A DNA stretch of 31,445 nucleotides from an uncultured Acetatifactor sp. (GTDB taxonomy: Bacteria; Bacillota; Clostridia; Lachnospirales; Lachnospiraceae). Under the pieces are notes generated by a model. It was not told the origin of the DNA, searched no databases, and was given only the letters and a program-made list of their open reading frames with translations. Below, piece by piece: positions 7,739 through 15,332 of this stretch. The translations under genes were made by a program, and so were the position numbers. The DNA lies in the NCBI GenBank assembly GCA_910586485.1, contig CAJUIA010000042.1, positions 1 through 31,445 on the forward strand, given 5' to 3'. Position 1 is the first letter of the stretch. Each line of letters opens with the position of its first letter.

Positions 7739-8467
7739 CTAGTACCAGCCTCCGTCTATGGTGATGATCTGGCCGGTCATGTATGCAGGCGCCTGGGCGG
7801 TCTGCAGAATCAGTCTGGCGGCTTCCTCCGGCAGACCCAGCCGGTCGGCAGGAATTTCTGCGGTGAGAGCTGCCTTGTCTTCGGGCGTCAGGCAGTCGTT
7901 CATGGAGGTGTCGATAACGCCGCAGGCGATGGCATTCACCTGAATTCCGCTGGGAGCAAGCTCCTTTGCAAGGGCTCTGGTGAAGGCATTTACGCCGCCC
8001 TTGGAGGCGGAATATGCCACCTCCATGGAGGCTCCCTGGGTTCCCCAGACAGAGGAAATATTGATGATTTTACCGCAGTGGTTCTTTAACATCAGGGGAA
8101 TAGCAGCCCGGCAGGTGTAAAAGCAGGCGTCCAGGTTGACAGCCATAATCCGGTGCCATTCGTCTGCCGTCAGGTCGGTGAGCAGTCCGATGTGGGCAAT
8201 TCCGGCATTGTTCACCAGTACATCCAGCCTGTCTATGGAGGAAAACAGCCGTAATACATCTTCCTCCCGGCCCATGTCGGCCTGCAGGGCCAGACAGCTG
8301 ATATGATTTTGTGCCTGCAGGCGGGCAGCTGTTTTTTGCAGGGCATCTATGGAGCTTCTGCAGGTCAGGATCAGATCATAGCCTGCGGCGGCGAAGCATT
8401 CTGCCGTAGCAAGGCCGATCCCTCTGGAGGCTCCGGTGATGAGGGCGGTCATTTTATTTGTCTGCAT
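7739..8467 (-). CDS. short-chain dehydrogenase/reductase, FabG-like
   Basis: 242 residues, the standard length of a classical SDR. The N-terminal cofactor loop TGASRGIG, the NNAG motif, the catalytic Ser/Tyr/Lys set (INISSVWG, YSASKGG) and a C-terminal ITIDGGWY are all present, so an active NAD(P)H-dependent oxidoreductase is expected. It is a soluble cytoplasmic protein. A good AAGGAG site lies 6 bases before the ATG on the minus strand. No fatty-acid genes are nearby, so 3-oxoacyl-ACP reductase is only one possibility. Another is a YmfI-type reductase acting on modified elongation factor P. The gene is divergent from the thioredoxin reductase gene and convergent with the small ORF. Confidence 0.85.
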   Translation of the reverse strand: MQTNKMTALITGASRGIGLATAECFAAAGYDLILTCRSSIDALQKTAARLQAQNHISCLALQADMGREEDVLRLFSSIDRLDVLVNNAGIAHIGLLTDLTADEWHRIMAVNLDACFYTCRAAIPLMLKNHCGKIINISSVWGTQGASMEVAYSASKGGVNAFTRALAKELAPSGIQVNAIACGVIDTSMNDCLTPEDKAALTAEIPADRLGLPEEAARLILQTAQAPAYMTGQIITIDGGWY

Positions 8468-8602
8468 GAGGATCTCCTTATTAGGTAATCAGAGGTTGGC
8501 AGCCTTTTTATTTTATAAGGCTTGACATTTAAGCTGATTGTAGCATGGATATGGCAGGGATTCAATAGGGCAGAGGCCTTTAGTATTCAGGAGATGCCCG
8601 GC

Positions 8603-8631
8603 TTGCTTTTTAGGGTGGAAGCTGTTACACT
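8603..8631 (+). promoter_or_regulatory. probable promoter of trxB
   Basis: TTGCTT and TACACT are separated by 17 bases and lie 114 bases before the trxB start. Both boxes match 4 of 6 consensus bases. Confidence 0.4.
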
Positions 8632-8744
8632 GGTAAAGTATAAAGATGATAACATATTTAAGAAATTGTCTGCAAAGGGAGTATTGCAGACGAGTTCCTG
8701 GCAGGAACGGAATAAAAACAGTGCTCTCGGAATGGAAGGAAATC

Positions 8745-9653
8745 ATGTACGATCTGATTATAATCGGCTCCGGCCCCGCAGGTCTTTCTGCAGCAGTATA
8801 TGGTAAGAGGGCGGGCTTGAATCTGCTGGTGCTGGAAAGCGCCCCCATGAGCGGCGGCCAGGTGCTGAATACTTATGAGGTGGACAATTATCTGGGGATG
8901 CCGGGCATGAACGGCTTTGAAATGGGAATGCAGTTTCGGGCTCATGCGGACCGGCTGGGCGCAGCGTTTCAGGAGACTCAGGTAAAGGCTGTCCGGCCGG
9001 GCGATCTGTTTTTTACCGTAGAGACAACGGACGGGGAGCTGGAGGCAAAGACAGTAATACTTGCCACGGGAGCGGTTCATGCGCATTTAAATGTTCCGGG
9101 AGAAGAAGAGCTGTCCGGTATGGGGGTATCCTATTGCGCCACCTGCGACGGTGCGTTTTTTAAAGGCCGGAGAGTGGCGGTGGTGGGCGGCGGCGACGTG
9201 GCTTTGGAAGACGCCGTTTATCTGGCAAGGACCTGTGAGAAGGTGTACCTGATCCACAGGCGCGACGAGTTCCGAGGGGCCGCGGTGCTGCAGGAGGAGC
9301 TGAAAAAGCAGGCCAATGTGGAGATACTTTACAGTCACACGGTGGAAGAAATACAGGGGGAGGACGCGGTGAAAAATCTGCGCATCAAAAATTTAAAAAC
9401 CGCCGAGGTTTCCGATCTGAATGTGGCAGGAGTTTTTATTGCAGTGGGTATTCATCCCAATACGGAGCCGGTGCGGGACTGCCTGAAGCTGGATGAGGGC
9501 GGGTATATTCCGGCAGGTGAGGATTGTGCCACTGAGATTCCGGGGCTGTTTGCCGCGGGAGACGTGCGGAGGAAGCCCATACGGCAGATTATTACCGCCG
9601 TGGCGGACGGAGCCAACGCGGCGGTTGCGGCAGGCACCTTCTGCAGGAAATAA
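8745..9653 (+). CDS. trxB: thioredoxin-disulfide reductase
   Basis: 302 residues. The order of motifs is that of low-molecular-weight thioredoxin reductase: FAD-binding GSGPAGLSAA near the N-terminus, the redox pair Cys131-x-x-Cys134 (CATC), NADPH-binding GGGDVALEDA and HRRDEFRGA, and the C-terminal AAGDVR...QIITAVADGA that contacts FAD. It transfers electrons from NADPH to thioredoxin in the cytoplasm. The start at 8745 has a GGAAGGA site 4-5 bases upstream and gives the family N-terminus MYDLIIIGSG; an upstream in-frame ATG at 8646 would add 33 atypical residues. No thioredoxin gene is in the window. A clear terminator follows. A related flavoprotein such as an alkyl hydroperoxide or ferredoxin-type reductase is less likely because the CATC spacing is canonical. 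Confidence 0.92.
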   Translation: MYDLIIIGSGPAGLSAAVYGKRAGLNLLVLESAPMSGGQVLNTYEVDNYLGMPGMNGFEMGMQFRAHADRLGAAFQETQVKAVRPGDLFFTVETTDGELEAKTVILATGAVHAHLNVPGEEELSGMGVSYCATCDGAFFKGRRVAVVGGGDVALEDAVYLARTCEKVYLIHRRDEFRGAAVLQEELKKQANVEILYSHTVEEIQGEDAVKNLRIKNLKTAEVSDLNVAGVFIAVGIHPNTEPVRDCLKLDEGGYIPAGEDCATEIPGLFAAGDVRRKPIRQIITAVADGANAAVAAGTFCRK

Positions 9654-9672
9654 ATTTTATAAATTTCTTAAG

Positions 9673-9703
9673 AAAAAAGGCCATCACCTGATGGTCTTTT
9701 TCT
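9673..9703 (+). terminator. intrinsic terminator after trxB
   Basis: GGCCATCA and TGATGGTC form the stem with a two-base loop. It is flanked by an A run upstream and a T run downstream, so it could act in both directions. Confidence 0.85.
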
Positions 9704-9771
9704 GTGCGAAAATTCGAAAAAGACTGAAAATATACCGGGTTTTAAAGAGAATAGCGAATTTTGTACTACGG

Positions 9772-9800
9772 TTGACAAACGTGTGCGAGAGTGATATATT
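9772..9800 (+). promoter_or_regulatory. sigma-A promoter of the NlpC/P60 gene
   Basis: A perfect TTGACA (9772-9777), a 17-base spacer and TATATT (9795-9800). It lies 100 bases before the start codon and is the best consensus promoter in the window. Confidence 0.8.
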
Positions 9801-9810
9801 TGTTAATAGA

Positions 9811-9827
9811 TGTAACATTTCTGTAAC
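9811..9827 (+). promoter_or_regulatory. perfect WalR (YycF) box
   Basis: TGTAAC-ATTTC-TGTAAC matches the published WalR consensus TGTWAH-N5-TGTWAH at every fixed position. It starts about 10 bases after the -10 box, so it overlaps the expected transcription start, a position compatible with repression or with activation of a second, downstream promoter. The target, a cell-wall hydrolase, is a typical WalRK regulon member. Confidence 0.7.
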
Positions 9828-9899
9828 AAATAAGAAGATTTTTTAATATTTAATACATTAGATACAGTCTTTCTATAAGCAGATAGGAAGGGAGAAAAG

Positions 9900-11099
9900 A
9901 TGAATCGCAGGTATGTAAAGGCTACAGCGTATATGTTGGCAGCAGCGGTAACTTTTTCGGGGGCAGGGCTTGTTGCAGAGGCATCTGTTCTGCCCAGCGG
10001 CGGAATCGGGCTGGCCATTGCAAACGGTAATAAGCTGGAAGACGTGGCGGATCAGTCCGCGATTCCTACGGAGTCTATTATCCAGTGGATGAATATCAGT
10101 AAAGGCAGCGAGGCGGCTGCGAATGTCCAGGAGCCTACGGAGGAGGATCTGTTCCGTAATCTTGTGATCGCCCAGGTCCGGGCTTATGTAAATGTAAGAA
10201 GCTGTCCCAGCGAGGAAGGGGAGGTGGTCGGGAAGCTCTATAACAATTCCGTGGGAACCTTCATTTCCGAAGAGAACGGCTGGTATCAGATTCAATCCGG
10301 CTCCGTTACGGGGTATGTAAAAGGAGAATACTGCGTTACCGGTGAGGACGCGGTGGAGATTGCAAAGAGCGTAGGAACCAGGATTGCCACCGTGAATACG
10401 CAGACATTGTTTGTACGCAAGGAGCCTACTACGGAATCCTCCGTTCTGGGAATGGTGCCCATGGCCGATGAGCTTTTGGTGCTGGAAGAGACGGAAGGCT
10501 GGGTTAAGGTGGATGTGGAGGAAGGAACCGGCTGGGTGTCGGCGGATTATGTAGAGCTTCACAGTGAATTTGTGCAGGCGGAGTCCAAGGAGGAAGAAGA
10601 GGCCCGTCTGGCCAAGGAGGCGGAGGAACGCAGAAAGGCTCAGGCGGCAGCGGCGGCCAAGGCCGAAAAGCAGCAGAAGCAGGAAACAAATACCAACACG
10701 GATACCCCCGGCGATGCTCCGGCTGGAAACACATATACCGTAGGCGAGGGCAGCGAAATGGGCGTTGCGGTAGCGCAGTATGCGCTTCAGTTTGAAGGGA
10801 ATCCCTATGTATATGGCGGAACCAGCTTGACCAACGGCGCCGATTGTTCCGGGTTTGTCATGAGCGTTTATGCGAACTTTGGCGTGAGCCTGCCCCATTC
10901 TTCAGCGGCGGATCGTACCCAGGGCTATAAGGTGGATGGTCTTGAGAATGCACAGCCCGGCGACTTGATCTGCTATTCCGGACACGTGGCTCTGTATATT
11001 GGAAACGGGCAGATTGTTCATGCTTCCAATAAGCGGACCGGCATCATTGTATCTCAGGCGAATTACCGGAAGATCCTGGCCATCAGAAGAATTTTCTAA
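9900..11099 (+). CDS. secreted SH3 - NlpC/P60 peptidoglycan endopeptidase
   Basis: 399 residues. A signal peptide (about 1-28, with a GLVAEA cleavage region) is followed by two bacterial SH3 domains (about 97-155 and 160-222, each with a V-N/F-V-R block and a GWV or GYV turn). A charged coiled-coil linker rich in Ala, Glu and Lys (about 227-262) leads to an NlpC/P60 domain (about 285-399). The catalytic Cys316 (ADCSGF), His362 (GHVALYIG) and His374 (IVHAS) are present. Such enzymes cut the D-Glu to diamino-acid bond of wall stem peptides during growth or separation; the SH3 domains hold the wall. A GGAAGGGAG site precedes the ATG. The gene stands alone between a promoter with a WalR box and a terminator. 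Confidence 0.92.
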   Translation: MNRRYVKATAYMLAAAVTFSGAGLVAEASVLPSGGIGLAIANGNKLEDVADQSAIPTESIIQWMNISKGSEAAANVQEPTEEDLFRNLVIAQVRAYVNVRSCPSEEGEVVGKLYNNSVGTFISEENGWYQIQSGSVTGYVKGEYCVTGEDAVEIAKSVGTRIATVNTQTLFVRKEPTTESSVLGMVPMADELLVLEETEGWVKVDVEEGTGWVSADYVELHSEFVQAESKEEEEARLAKEAEERRKAQAAAAAKAEKQQKQETNTNTDTPGDAPAGNTYTVGEGSEMGVAVAQYALQFEGNPYVYGGTSLTNGADCSGFVMSVYANFGVSLPHSSAADRTQGYKVDGLENAQPGDLICYSGHVALYIGNGQIVHASNKRTGIIVSQANYRKILAIRRIF

Positions 11100-11115
11100 A
11101 TATAGCGAAGAAGTA

Positions 11116-11146
11116 CAGAGGATGTCCCAGGGGGCATCCTCTTTTG
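11116..11146 (+). terminator. intrinsic terminator after the NlpC/P60 gene
   Basis: AGAGGATG and CATCCTCT pair around a C/G-rich apex and are followed by TTTT, 17 bases after the stop codon. Confidence 0.8.
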
Positions 11147-11206
11147 CGGCCTAAGGACTGATATAATTTCCGGAGTTTTCAAAATATTGTTCCGGATCAA
11201 AACCGT

Positions 11207-11226
11207 CAGATTACACATGTGATCTG
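11207..11226. repeat. 20-bp near-palindrome
   Basis: CAGATTACACATGTGATCTG pairs at 8 of 10 positions. It has the look of a protein operator and lies at the left edge of the DnaA-box region. Confidence 0.5.
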
Positions 11227-11231
11227 TGCAA

Positions 11232-11365
11232 TGTGTATAAAGAATAAAAAAAGCAGGATATTTTGTCGAAACCTCAGAAAGGCCAGAGGAATAGTTATCC
11301 ACACCCAAAATACCATGAAAACGGACAAAAGCAACTTATACACGAAGTTATACACATTATCCACC
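11232..11365. promoter_or_regulatory. DnaA-box cluster upstream of hpf
   Basis: Five sequences match the DnaA box TTATNCACA. They are TTATACACA on the minus strand (11232-11240), a perfect TTATCCACA (11295-11303), TTATACACG (11336-11344), TTATACACA (11348-11356) and TTATCCACC (11357-11365). The last three lie head to tail with gaps of 3 and 0 bases. A small GC hairpin (11386-11404) and about 90 AT-rich bases follow before the hpf promoter. The 11100-11559 gap has no gene that I can support. Confidence 0.7.
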
Positions 11366-11385
11366 GTCTTTCAGGCGGATAAATC

Positions 11386-11404
11386 ATTTCGCCCGCGGCG
11401 AAAT
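11386..11404. repeat. hairpin between the DnaA boxes and the AT-rich stretch
   Basis: ATTTCGCC and GGCGAAAT form a perfect 8-bp stem with a CGC loop. Confidence 0.6.
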
Positions 11405-11494
11405 TTGGAACACCCGTTTTGTGAAGTTATTATAAAAATGTCAATTTGTCGAAAAAAATAAATATTGCACAGAGATAAAAAAATTGTTAAATTG

Positions 11495-11524
11495 TTGCAA
11501 AACCATGGGAAAACATGGTACAAT
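11495..11524 (+). promoter_or_regulatory. hpf promoter with an internal inverted repeat
   Basis: TTGCAA (11495-11500) and TACAAT (11519-11524) are separated by 18 bases. The spacer holds ACCATG-GGAAAA-CATGGT (11502-11519), an inverted repeat that would be a natural operator for a dimeric regulator lying between the two boxes. Confidence 0.55.
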
Positions 11525-11559
11525 GTTTATACAATAAATAACCGAAAGGGATGATCACC

Positions 11560-12087
11560 ATGAAATTTATTATCGTAGGCAGAAACATTGATATTACACC
11601 AGGATTGAAAGCGGCAGTAGAAGAAAAGATTGGTAAGCTGGAAAAGTATTTTAATCCCGATACGGAAGCACATGTGACCCTGAGCGTTGAGAAGGAGCGC
11701 CAGAAGATCGAGGTGACGATTCCCGTTAAGGGAAATATTATCCGCTCTGAGCAGGTCAGCAATGATATGTATGTATCTATCGACCTGGTGGAGGAAATTA
11801 TTGAAAGGCAGTTAAAGAAGTATAAGACCAAAATCGTGGACAAGCAGCAGGCGCCGGGCTCCTTCAGCAAAATGTATGTGGAAAACGATTACATGGACGA
11901 GGAAGAAATCAAGATTGTCCGCACCAAGAAATTTGATATAAAGCCCATGTATCCGGAGGATGCCTGCATTCAGATGGAGCTGCTGGGGCATAATTTCTTT
12001 GTGTTTATCAATGCGGACACGGATCAGGTCAACGTGGTGTATAAGAGGAAGGGTGACACCTACGGACTGATCGAGCCGGAAGAATAA
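11560..12087 (+). CDS. hpf: ribosome hibernation promoting factor, long form
   Basis: 175 residues, the length of the long HPF (YvyD) of Firmicutes. The N-terminal domain (about 1-100, MKFIIVGRNIDITPGLK) binds the decoding region of the 30S subunit. The C-terminal domain (about 118-175, KIVRTKKFDIKPMYPEDACIQMELLGH) dimerises and joins two ribosomes into inactive 100S particles in resting cells. An in-frame ATG at 11551 touches the GAAAGGG ribosome site, while the ATG at 11560 stands about 9 bases from it and gives the conserved N-terminus, so 11560 is preferred. It has its own promoter and terminator. The DnaA-box cluster lies directly upstream. Confidence 0.93.
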   Translation: MKFIIVGRNIDITPGLKAAVEEKIGKLEKYFNPDTEAHVTLSVEKERQKIEVTIPVKGNIIRSEQVSNDMYVSIDLVEEIIERQLKKYKTKIVDKQQAPGSFSKMYVENDYMDEEEIKIVRTKKFDIKPMYPEDACIQMELLGHNFFVFINADTDQVNVVYKRKGDTYGLIEPEE

Positions 12088-12125
12088 GCAGCAAAGGTAA
12101 AGCTGATATAGTGTAAAGCGTGACG

Positions 12126-12158
12126 AAAGCGGCGAGAGAATAAGTTCGCCGCTTTTTT
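12126..12158 (+). terminator. intrinsic terminator after hpf
   Basis: AAGCGGCGA and TCGCCGCTT form the stem and TTTTTT follows. Confidence 0.88.
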
Positions 12159-12195
12159 CATATATTGCAATGATAAAATGCTATCCGGAGCGGCA

Positions 12196-13353
12196 ATGAA
12201 TAAAAGACAGAGAGCAAGGTATGTATCCTGCCTGAGAAAGGGGATTTTGGTGGAATGCGTGCTGGTGCTGGCACTGGCGGCGGTTGTGGCAGGAAGGCAG
12301 GGAAAGGACGAGAGCAGGTCTGCCGCAGGCAGTCTGATCCTTTCCGTGGATGAAGATTACATAAAATGGGTGGACTTTACCGTTTCTTATGATGCGCTCT
12401 GCAAGGCCTATGACTGGGATGTAAAAACTCATGGAACGGAGCATGAGGTGGGCTGGGTGGAGCTGTTGGCCTATACTGCGGCGAAGACCGGGGGCAAGTT
12501 TGACAACAGCGCCCTGAAGACCATGGACAAGGCGGCAAAGAAGCTTTCCGAGGGAGAGGCGGTCCTTGAAGAGCTGACGGCGGACATGAAATATTACGAA
12601 TATTACAGAGAGGCATATGACGCGGCCATCGGCGGACTGGTGGGAGAATATAAAAGAGAAAAAGAGGGAGGAAATACGGCAGCGGACGGCGGAGCCGCCG
12701 GGACTGCAGGCGATGGGGAGTATGAGACAGTTTATGGGTTGAAAGGGTATTTTCCCATTGCCAGAGGGTTTGATTACACCCATTATGACGATTTCGGCGC
12801 AGGCAGAAGCTACGGCTACAAGAGAAAGCATCTGGGGCATGATATGATGGGCCTGGTGGGTACACCCATCATTGCGGTAGAGTCCGGAGTGGTGGAGGCC
12901 CTGGGGTGGAATCAGTACGGCGGCTGGCGTATCGGTATCCGCAGCTTTGACGGGAAACGGTATTATTATTACGCTCATCTGCGCCAGAACTATCCTTATG
13001 CTGAGGGGCTTGCCGAGGGGAGTGTGGTGACGGCGGGGGATGTGATCGGCTATATGGGCCACACCGGCTACAGTGCCAAGGAAAATGTAAACAATATCGA
13101 CGTGGTCCACCTGCACTGGGGGCTGCAGCTTATTTTTGACGAGTCCCAGAAGGAAGGAAATAATGAAATTTGGATTGACCTGTATGCCCTGACAAGGTTT
13201 TTGGCAAAGCATACCCAAGCGGCGGTGAAGGTGGAGGGGACGAAGGAGTGGAAGAGGACCAGTTATATTGTGGACCCGGCGGTGGAAGAGTATGAGGCGG
13301 GGCATTCAGGGGAAGTGCAGAAAGAGGAAGAGCCTTCCATGCTTGAAAAATGA
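12196..13353 (+). CDS. membrane-anchored M23 (LytM-type) peptidase
   Basis: 385 residues. An N-terminal membrane helix (about 14-33, LVECVLVLALAAVVAG) anchors a helical region (about 50-155), then a short Gly/Ala linker and an M23 metallopeptidase domain (about 200-325). The zinc site is complete: His212 and Asp216 (HLGHD), and His305-Leu-His307. The TPIIAVESGVVEALGW and VVTAGDVIGYMGHTG blocks are typical of the fold. It probably cuts peptidoglycan cross-bridges or stem peptides outside the membrane. The start at 12196 is chosen for a CCGGAG site 6 bases upstream; the in-frame ATG at 12178 has none. It lies 38 bases after the hpf terminator with no strong promoter of its own visible. The tail after the domain is charged and Glu-rich. 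Confidence 0.88.
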   Translation: MNKRQRARYVSCLRKGILVECVLVLALAAVVAGRQGKDESRSAAGSLILSVDEDYIKWVDFTVSYDALCKAYDWDVKTHGTEHEVGWVELLAYTAAKTGGKFDNSALKTMDKAAKKLSEGEAVLEELTADMKYYEYYREAYDAAIGGLVGEYKREKEGGNTAADGGAAGTAGDGEYETVYGLKGYFPIARGFDYTHYDDFGAGRSYGYKRKHLGHDMMGLVGTPIIAVESGVVEALGWNQYGGWRIGIRSFDGKRYYYYAHLRQNYPYAEGLAEGSVVTAGDVIGYMGHTGYSAKENVNNIDVVHLHWGLQLIFDESQKEGNNEIWIDLYALTRFLAKHTQAAVKVEGTKEWKRTSYIVDPAVEEYEAGHSGEVQKEEEPSMLEK

Positions 13354-13361
13354 ATATAGGC

Positions 13362-13390
13362 TTGATATACTTGTCCAGATGGGAGATAAA
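13362..13390 (+). promoter_or_regulatory. possible promoter of the two-component genes
   Basis: TTGATA and GATAAA are separated by 17 bases, 20 bases before the response-regulator start. The -10 box is only 4 of 6. Confidence 0.35.
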
Positions 13391-13409
13391 ACAGGGACGA
13401 GGGGTAAGC

Positions 13410-14096
13410 ATGCAGAAAAAGACACTACTGATCGTTGACGATGAGGCAGAAATCAGAATGCTGTTGAAAGAGTACCTGGAGCTGGAAGGCTACCGGGTGG
13501 TTACGGCGGCCAATGCCGGGGAGGCAGACCGGGCGCTTGCAGACGATCCCGATCTGATCCTGCTGGATGTCAATATGCCGGGAACAGATGGTCTTATCTG
13601 GTGCGAGCAGATCAGGGATCAAGTACAGACCCCCATCCTGTTCCTGAGTGCAAGAACAGAAGAAGAGGACCGGATCAAAGGCTTCAGGGCAGGCGGGGAT
13701 GATTATATTTTAAAGCCTTTCAGTATGGAAGAGTTATCAGCCCGCATTGAAGCACATCTGAGAAGGGAAGACCGGAAGGAAAGGGAGAAACAGCAAAACA
13801 GAGAGTATTCCAAGGGTGACCTTACGGTAGATTTCACCGGTTACAGGATCTTAAAAAACGGCAGGGACATCGGACTGACCAAAATGGAATTTCAGATCGC
13901 AGAGCTTTTATTTACCAATAAGGGACAGGTATTTACCAAGGAGCATATTTATGAGAAAGTGAGAGGCTTCGACAGAGAAGCGGATGCGGCGGTCATAACG
14001 GAGCATATCAGGCGTATCCGCTTGAAGCTCGGTGCAGGAAAGGAACAGGAATACATCGAAACAGTGTGGGGTGTGGGATACCGATGGATTGGTTAG
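13410..14096 (+). CDS. OmpR-family response regulator
   Basis: 228 residues. A receiver domain (about 4-118) has the acidic pair in IVDDEAE, the phosphoacceptor Asp53 (LLDVNMPG) and Lys102 (LKPF). A winged-helix DNA-binding domain follows (about 130-228, ending in ETVWGVGYRW). All phosphorylation residues are present. The start at 13410 has AGGGG 6 bases upstream; an in-frame start at 13350 would overlap the peptidase gene and add 20 atypical residues. It overlaps the kinase gene by 13 bases, so the two are partners. The likely targets are the ABC transporter genes behind them. Confidence 0.92.
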   Translation: MQKKTLLIVDDEAEIRMLLKEYLELEGYRVVTAANAGEADRALADDPDLILLDVNMPGTDGLIWCEQIRDQVQTPILFLSARTEEEDRIKGFRAGGDDYILKPFSMEELSARIEAHLRREDRKEREKQQNREYSKGDLTVDFTGYRILKNGRDIGLTKMEFQIAELLFTNKGQVFTKEHIYEKVRGFDREADAAVITEHIRRIRLKLGAGKEQEYIETVWGVGYRWIG

Positions 14097-15211
14097 AAGA
14101 ATGCGCGGAAAAGCTGAGACAATATATCAGGAATACCACAGTCGTAAGGGCAGCGGCAGCTTATCTGCTGGCGGCCCTGGCTGTCGGTCTGGCATGTACC
14201 AGGCTGACGGTAAATGTCATGTCATTGTGGATTCATGTGATGTCGGAGAGTGTTACTGTGCCGGAAGAGAAAATGCGCTTCCTGAGGGAAATCGAGCAGT
14301 TATGTCCCTGGTTTTATATGACGGTGTCCATTGTCGCTGCAGGTCGCTTTTTTGTGGAAAATAAAATGAAAGCCGCTTTGGCGGAGATCGGGGCGGCAGT
14401 GAAGCATATGGCGGCAGGTGATCTTTCCTATGAGATGGCATGGCAGAGCAAGGACGAATTTGGATTGCTGGCAAAGGATGTGGAACAGCTGCAGGAAACT
14501 GTCAAAAAAGACAAATTAGACCAATGGAAAATGGGCGAAGAGCAGCGAAGGATCAATGCTGCATTTGCCCATGACATCCGCACGCCGCTTACGGTGATGA
14601 ACGGTTATACGGAATTTTTAAAAAAGTACGTGCCCACAGGAAAAGTGACGGAGCAGGTCATCTTAGAAAAGCTGGAGCGGATTTCGGAGCAGGGGGAGAG
14701 ACTGCTTTCCTTCTCCAAAACCATGACTACCTTACAGACCATGGAAAAATGGGAAATCCATTGCAGGAAGATGGAAGCAGCGGAAATCTGCAAAAATATT
14801 AAAGATATGGCGGAGGGGCTGAAAGGGGAAGAGGTGCATCTTTCCTTCCGGGAGAATGTGGAAGGAACAGGGTCTGTCCTGGTGGATCTCGAACTGATTC
14901 TGGAAGCGGTAGGAAATGTGCTTCAGAATGCCTGCCGGTATGTCCGGAAAGAAATTGAAATTACAGTGCAGTACCGGAAAAGCAGGCTGACAGTCTATGT
15001 AAGGGACGACGGGGATGGGTTTTCCGAAAAGGCGCTCAGGGAAGCGGCAGCGGTTTATTTTAGCGAAAGGAAAGAGGGGGAAGCGCAGGACGAACATTTT
15101 GGCATCGGGCTTTCCGTCACGAAAATGCTGTGTGAAAAGCACGGCGGGGAACTGAAATTATTCAACAGCATAGAGGGCGGCGCGGTGGCAGCCGTTTCTT
15201 TTTTCGTTTAA
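14084..15211 (+). CDS. sensor histidine kinase
   Basis: 375 residues. Two membrane helices (about 18-45 and 75-95) flank a short outside loop of about 30 residues. Then come a HAMP domain (about 100-150), a HisKA domain with phosphoacceptor His163 (AHDIRTPLT), and an ATPase domain with the N box (NVLQNACRY), G1 (DDGDGF) and G2 (FGIGLSV). All key motifs are intact. The short sensor loop suggests sensing inside the membrane or through a transporter. The start at 14084 overlaps the regulator gene by 13 bases; its ribosome site is weak, consistent with translational coupling. Unlike the Bce-type kinases of peptide resistance modules, this one keeps a HAMP domain. Confidence 0.9.
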   Translation: MDWLEECAEKLRQYIRNTTVVRAAAAYLLAALAVGLACTRLTVNVMSLWIHVMSESVTVPEEKMRFLREIEQLCPWFYMTVSIVAAGRFFVENKMKAALAEIGAAVKHMAAGDLSYEMAWQSKDEFGLLAKDVEQLQETVKKDKLDQWKMGEEQRRINAAFAHDIRTPLTVMNGYTEFLKKYVPTGKVTEQVILEKLERISEQGERLLSFSKTMTTLQTMEKWEIHCRKMEAAEICKNIKDMAEGLKGEEVHLSFRENVEGTGSVLVDLELILEAVGNVLQNACRYVRKEIEITVQYRKSRLTVYVRDDGDGFSEKALREAAAVYFSERKEGEAQDEHFGIGLSVTKMLCEKHGGELKLFNSIEGGAVAAVSFFV

Positions 15212-15268
15212 ATGCACATTTTTATTTAGGTCTTTTTAGAATTTCTTTTGTTTGCATAGGGAATTTGT

Positions 15269-15288
15269 AGAGATTTTCTCTTTATACT
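15269..15288 (+). promoter_or_regulatory. possible regulated promoter of the ABC genes
   Basis: TATACT at 15283-15288 has no good -35 box at normal spacing, but an inverted repeat AGAGA-TTT-TCTCT (15269-15281) lies where an activator could bind. It would suit control by the upstream response regulator. Confidence 0.3.
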
Positions 15289-15332
15289 GTTTTCATAAGC
15301 CGGCTGGCTCAGGAAAGGAGTATGCAGTATAA

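Noticed and set aside
7652..8089. 145-codon plus-strand frame
   Set aside because: It lies over the SDR gene and starts in the structured intergenic element. The minus-strand gene has complete catalytic motifs.
11200..11560. Chromosomal origin of replication
   Set aside because: The boxes and AT-rich stretch would fit, but neither dnaA nor dnaN is nearby and I see no DnaA-trio run. Kept only as a DnaA-box cluster.
12181..13305. 374-codon open frame on the minus strand
   Set aside because: It is the shadow of the M23 peptidase gene caused by GC-biased codon use.
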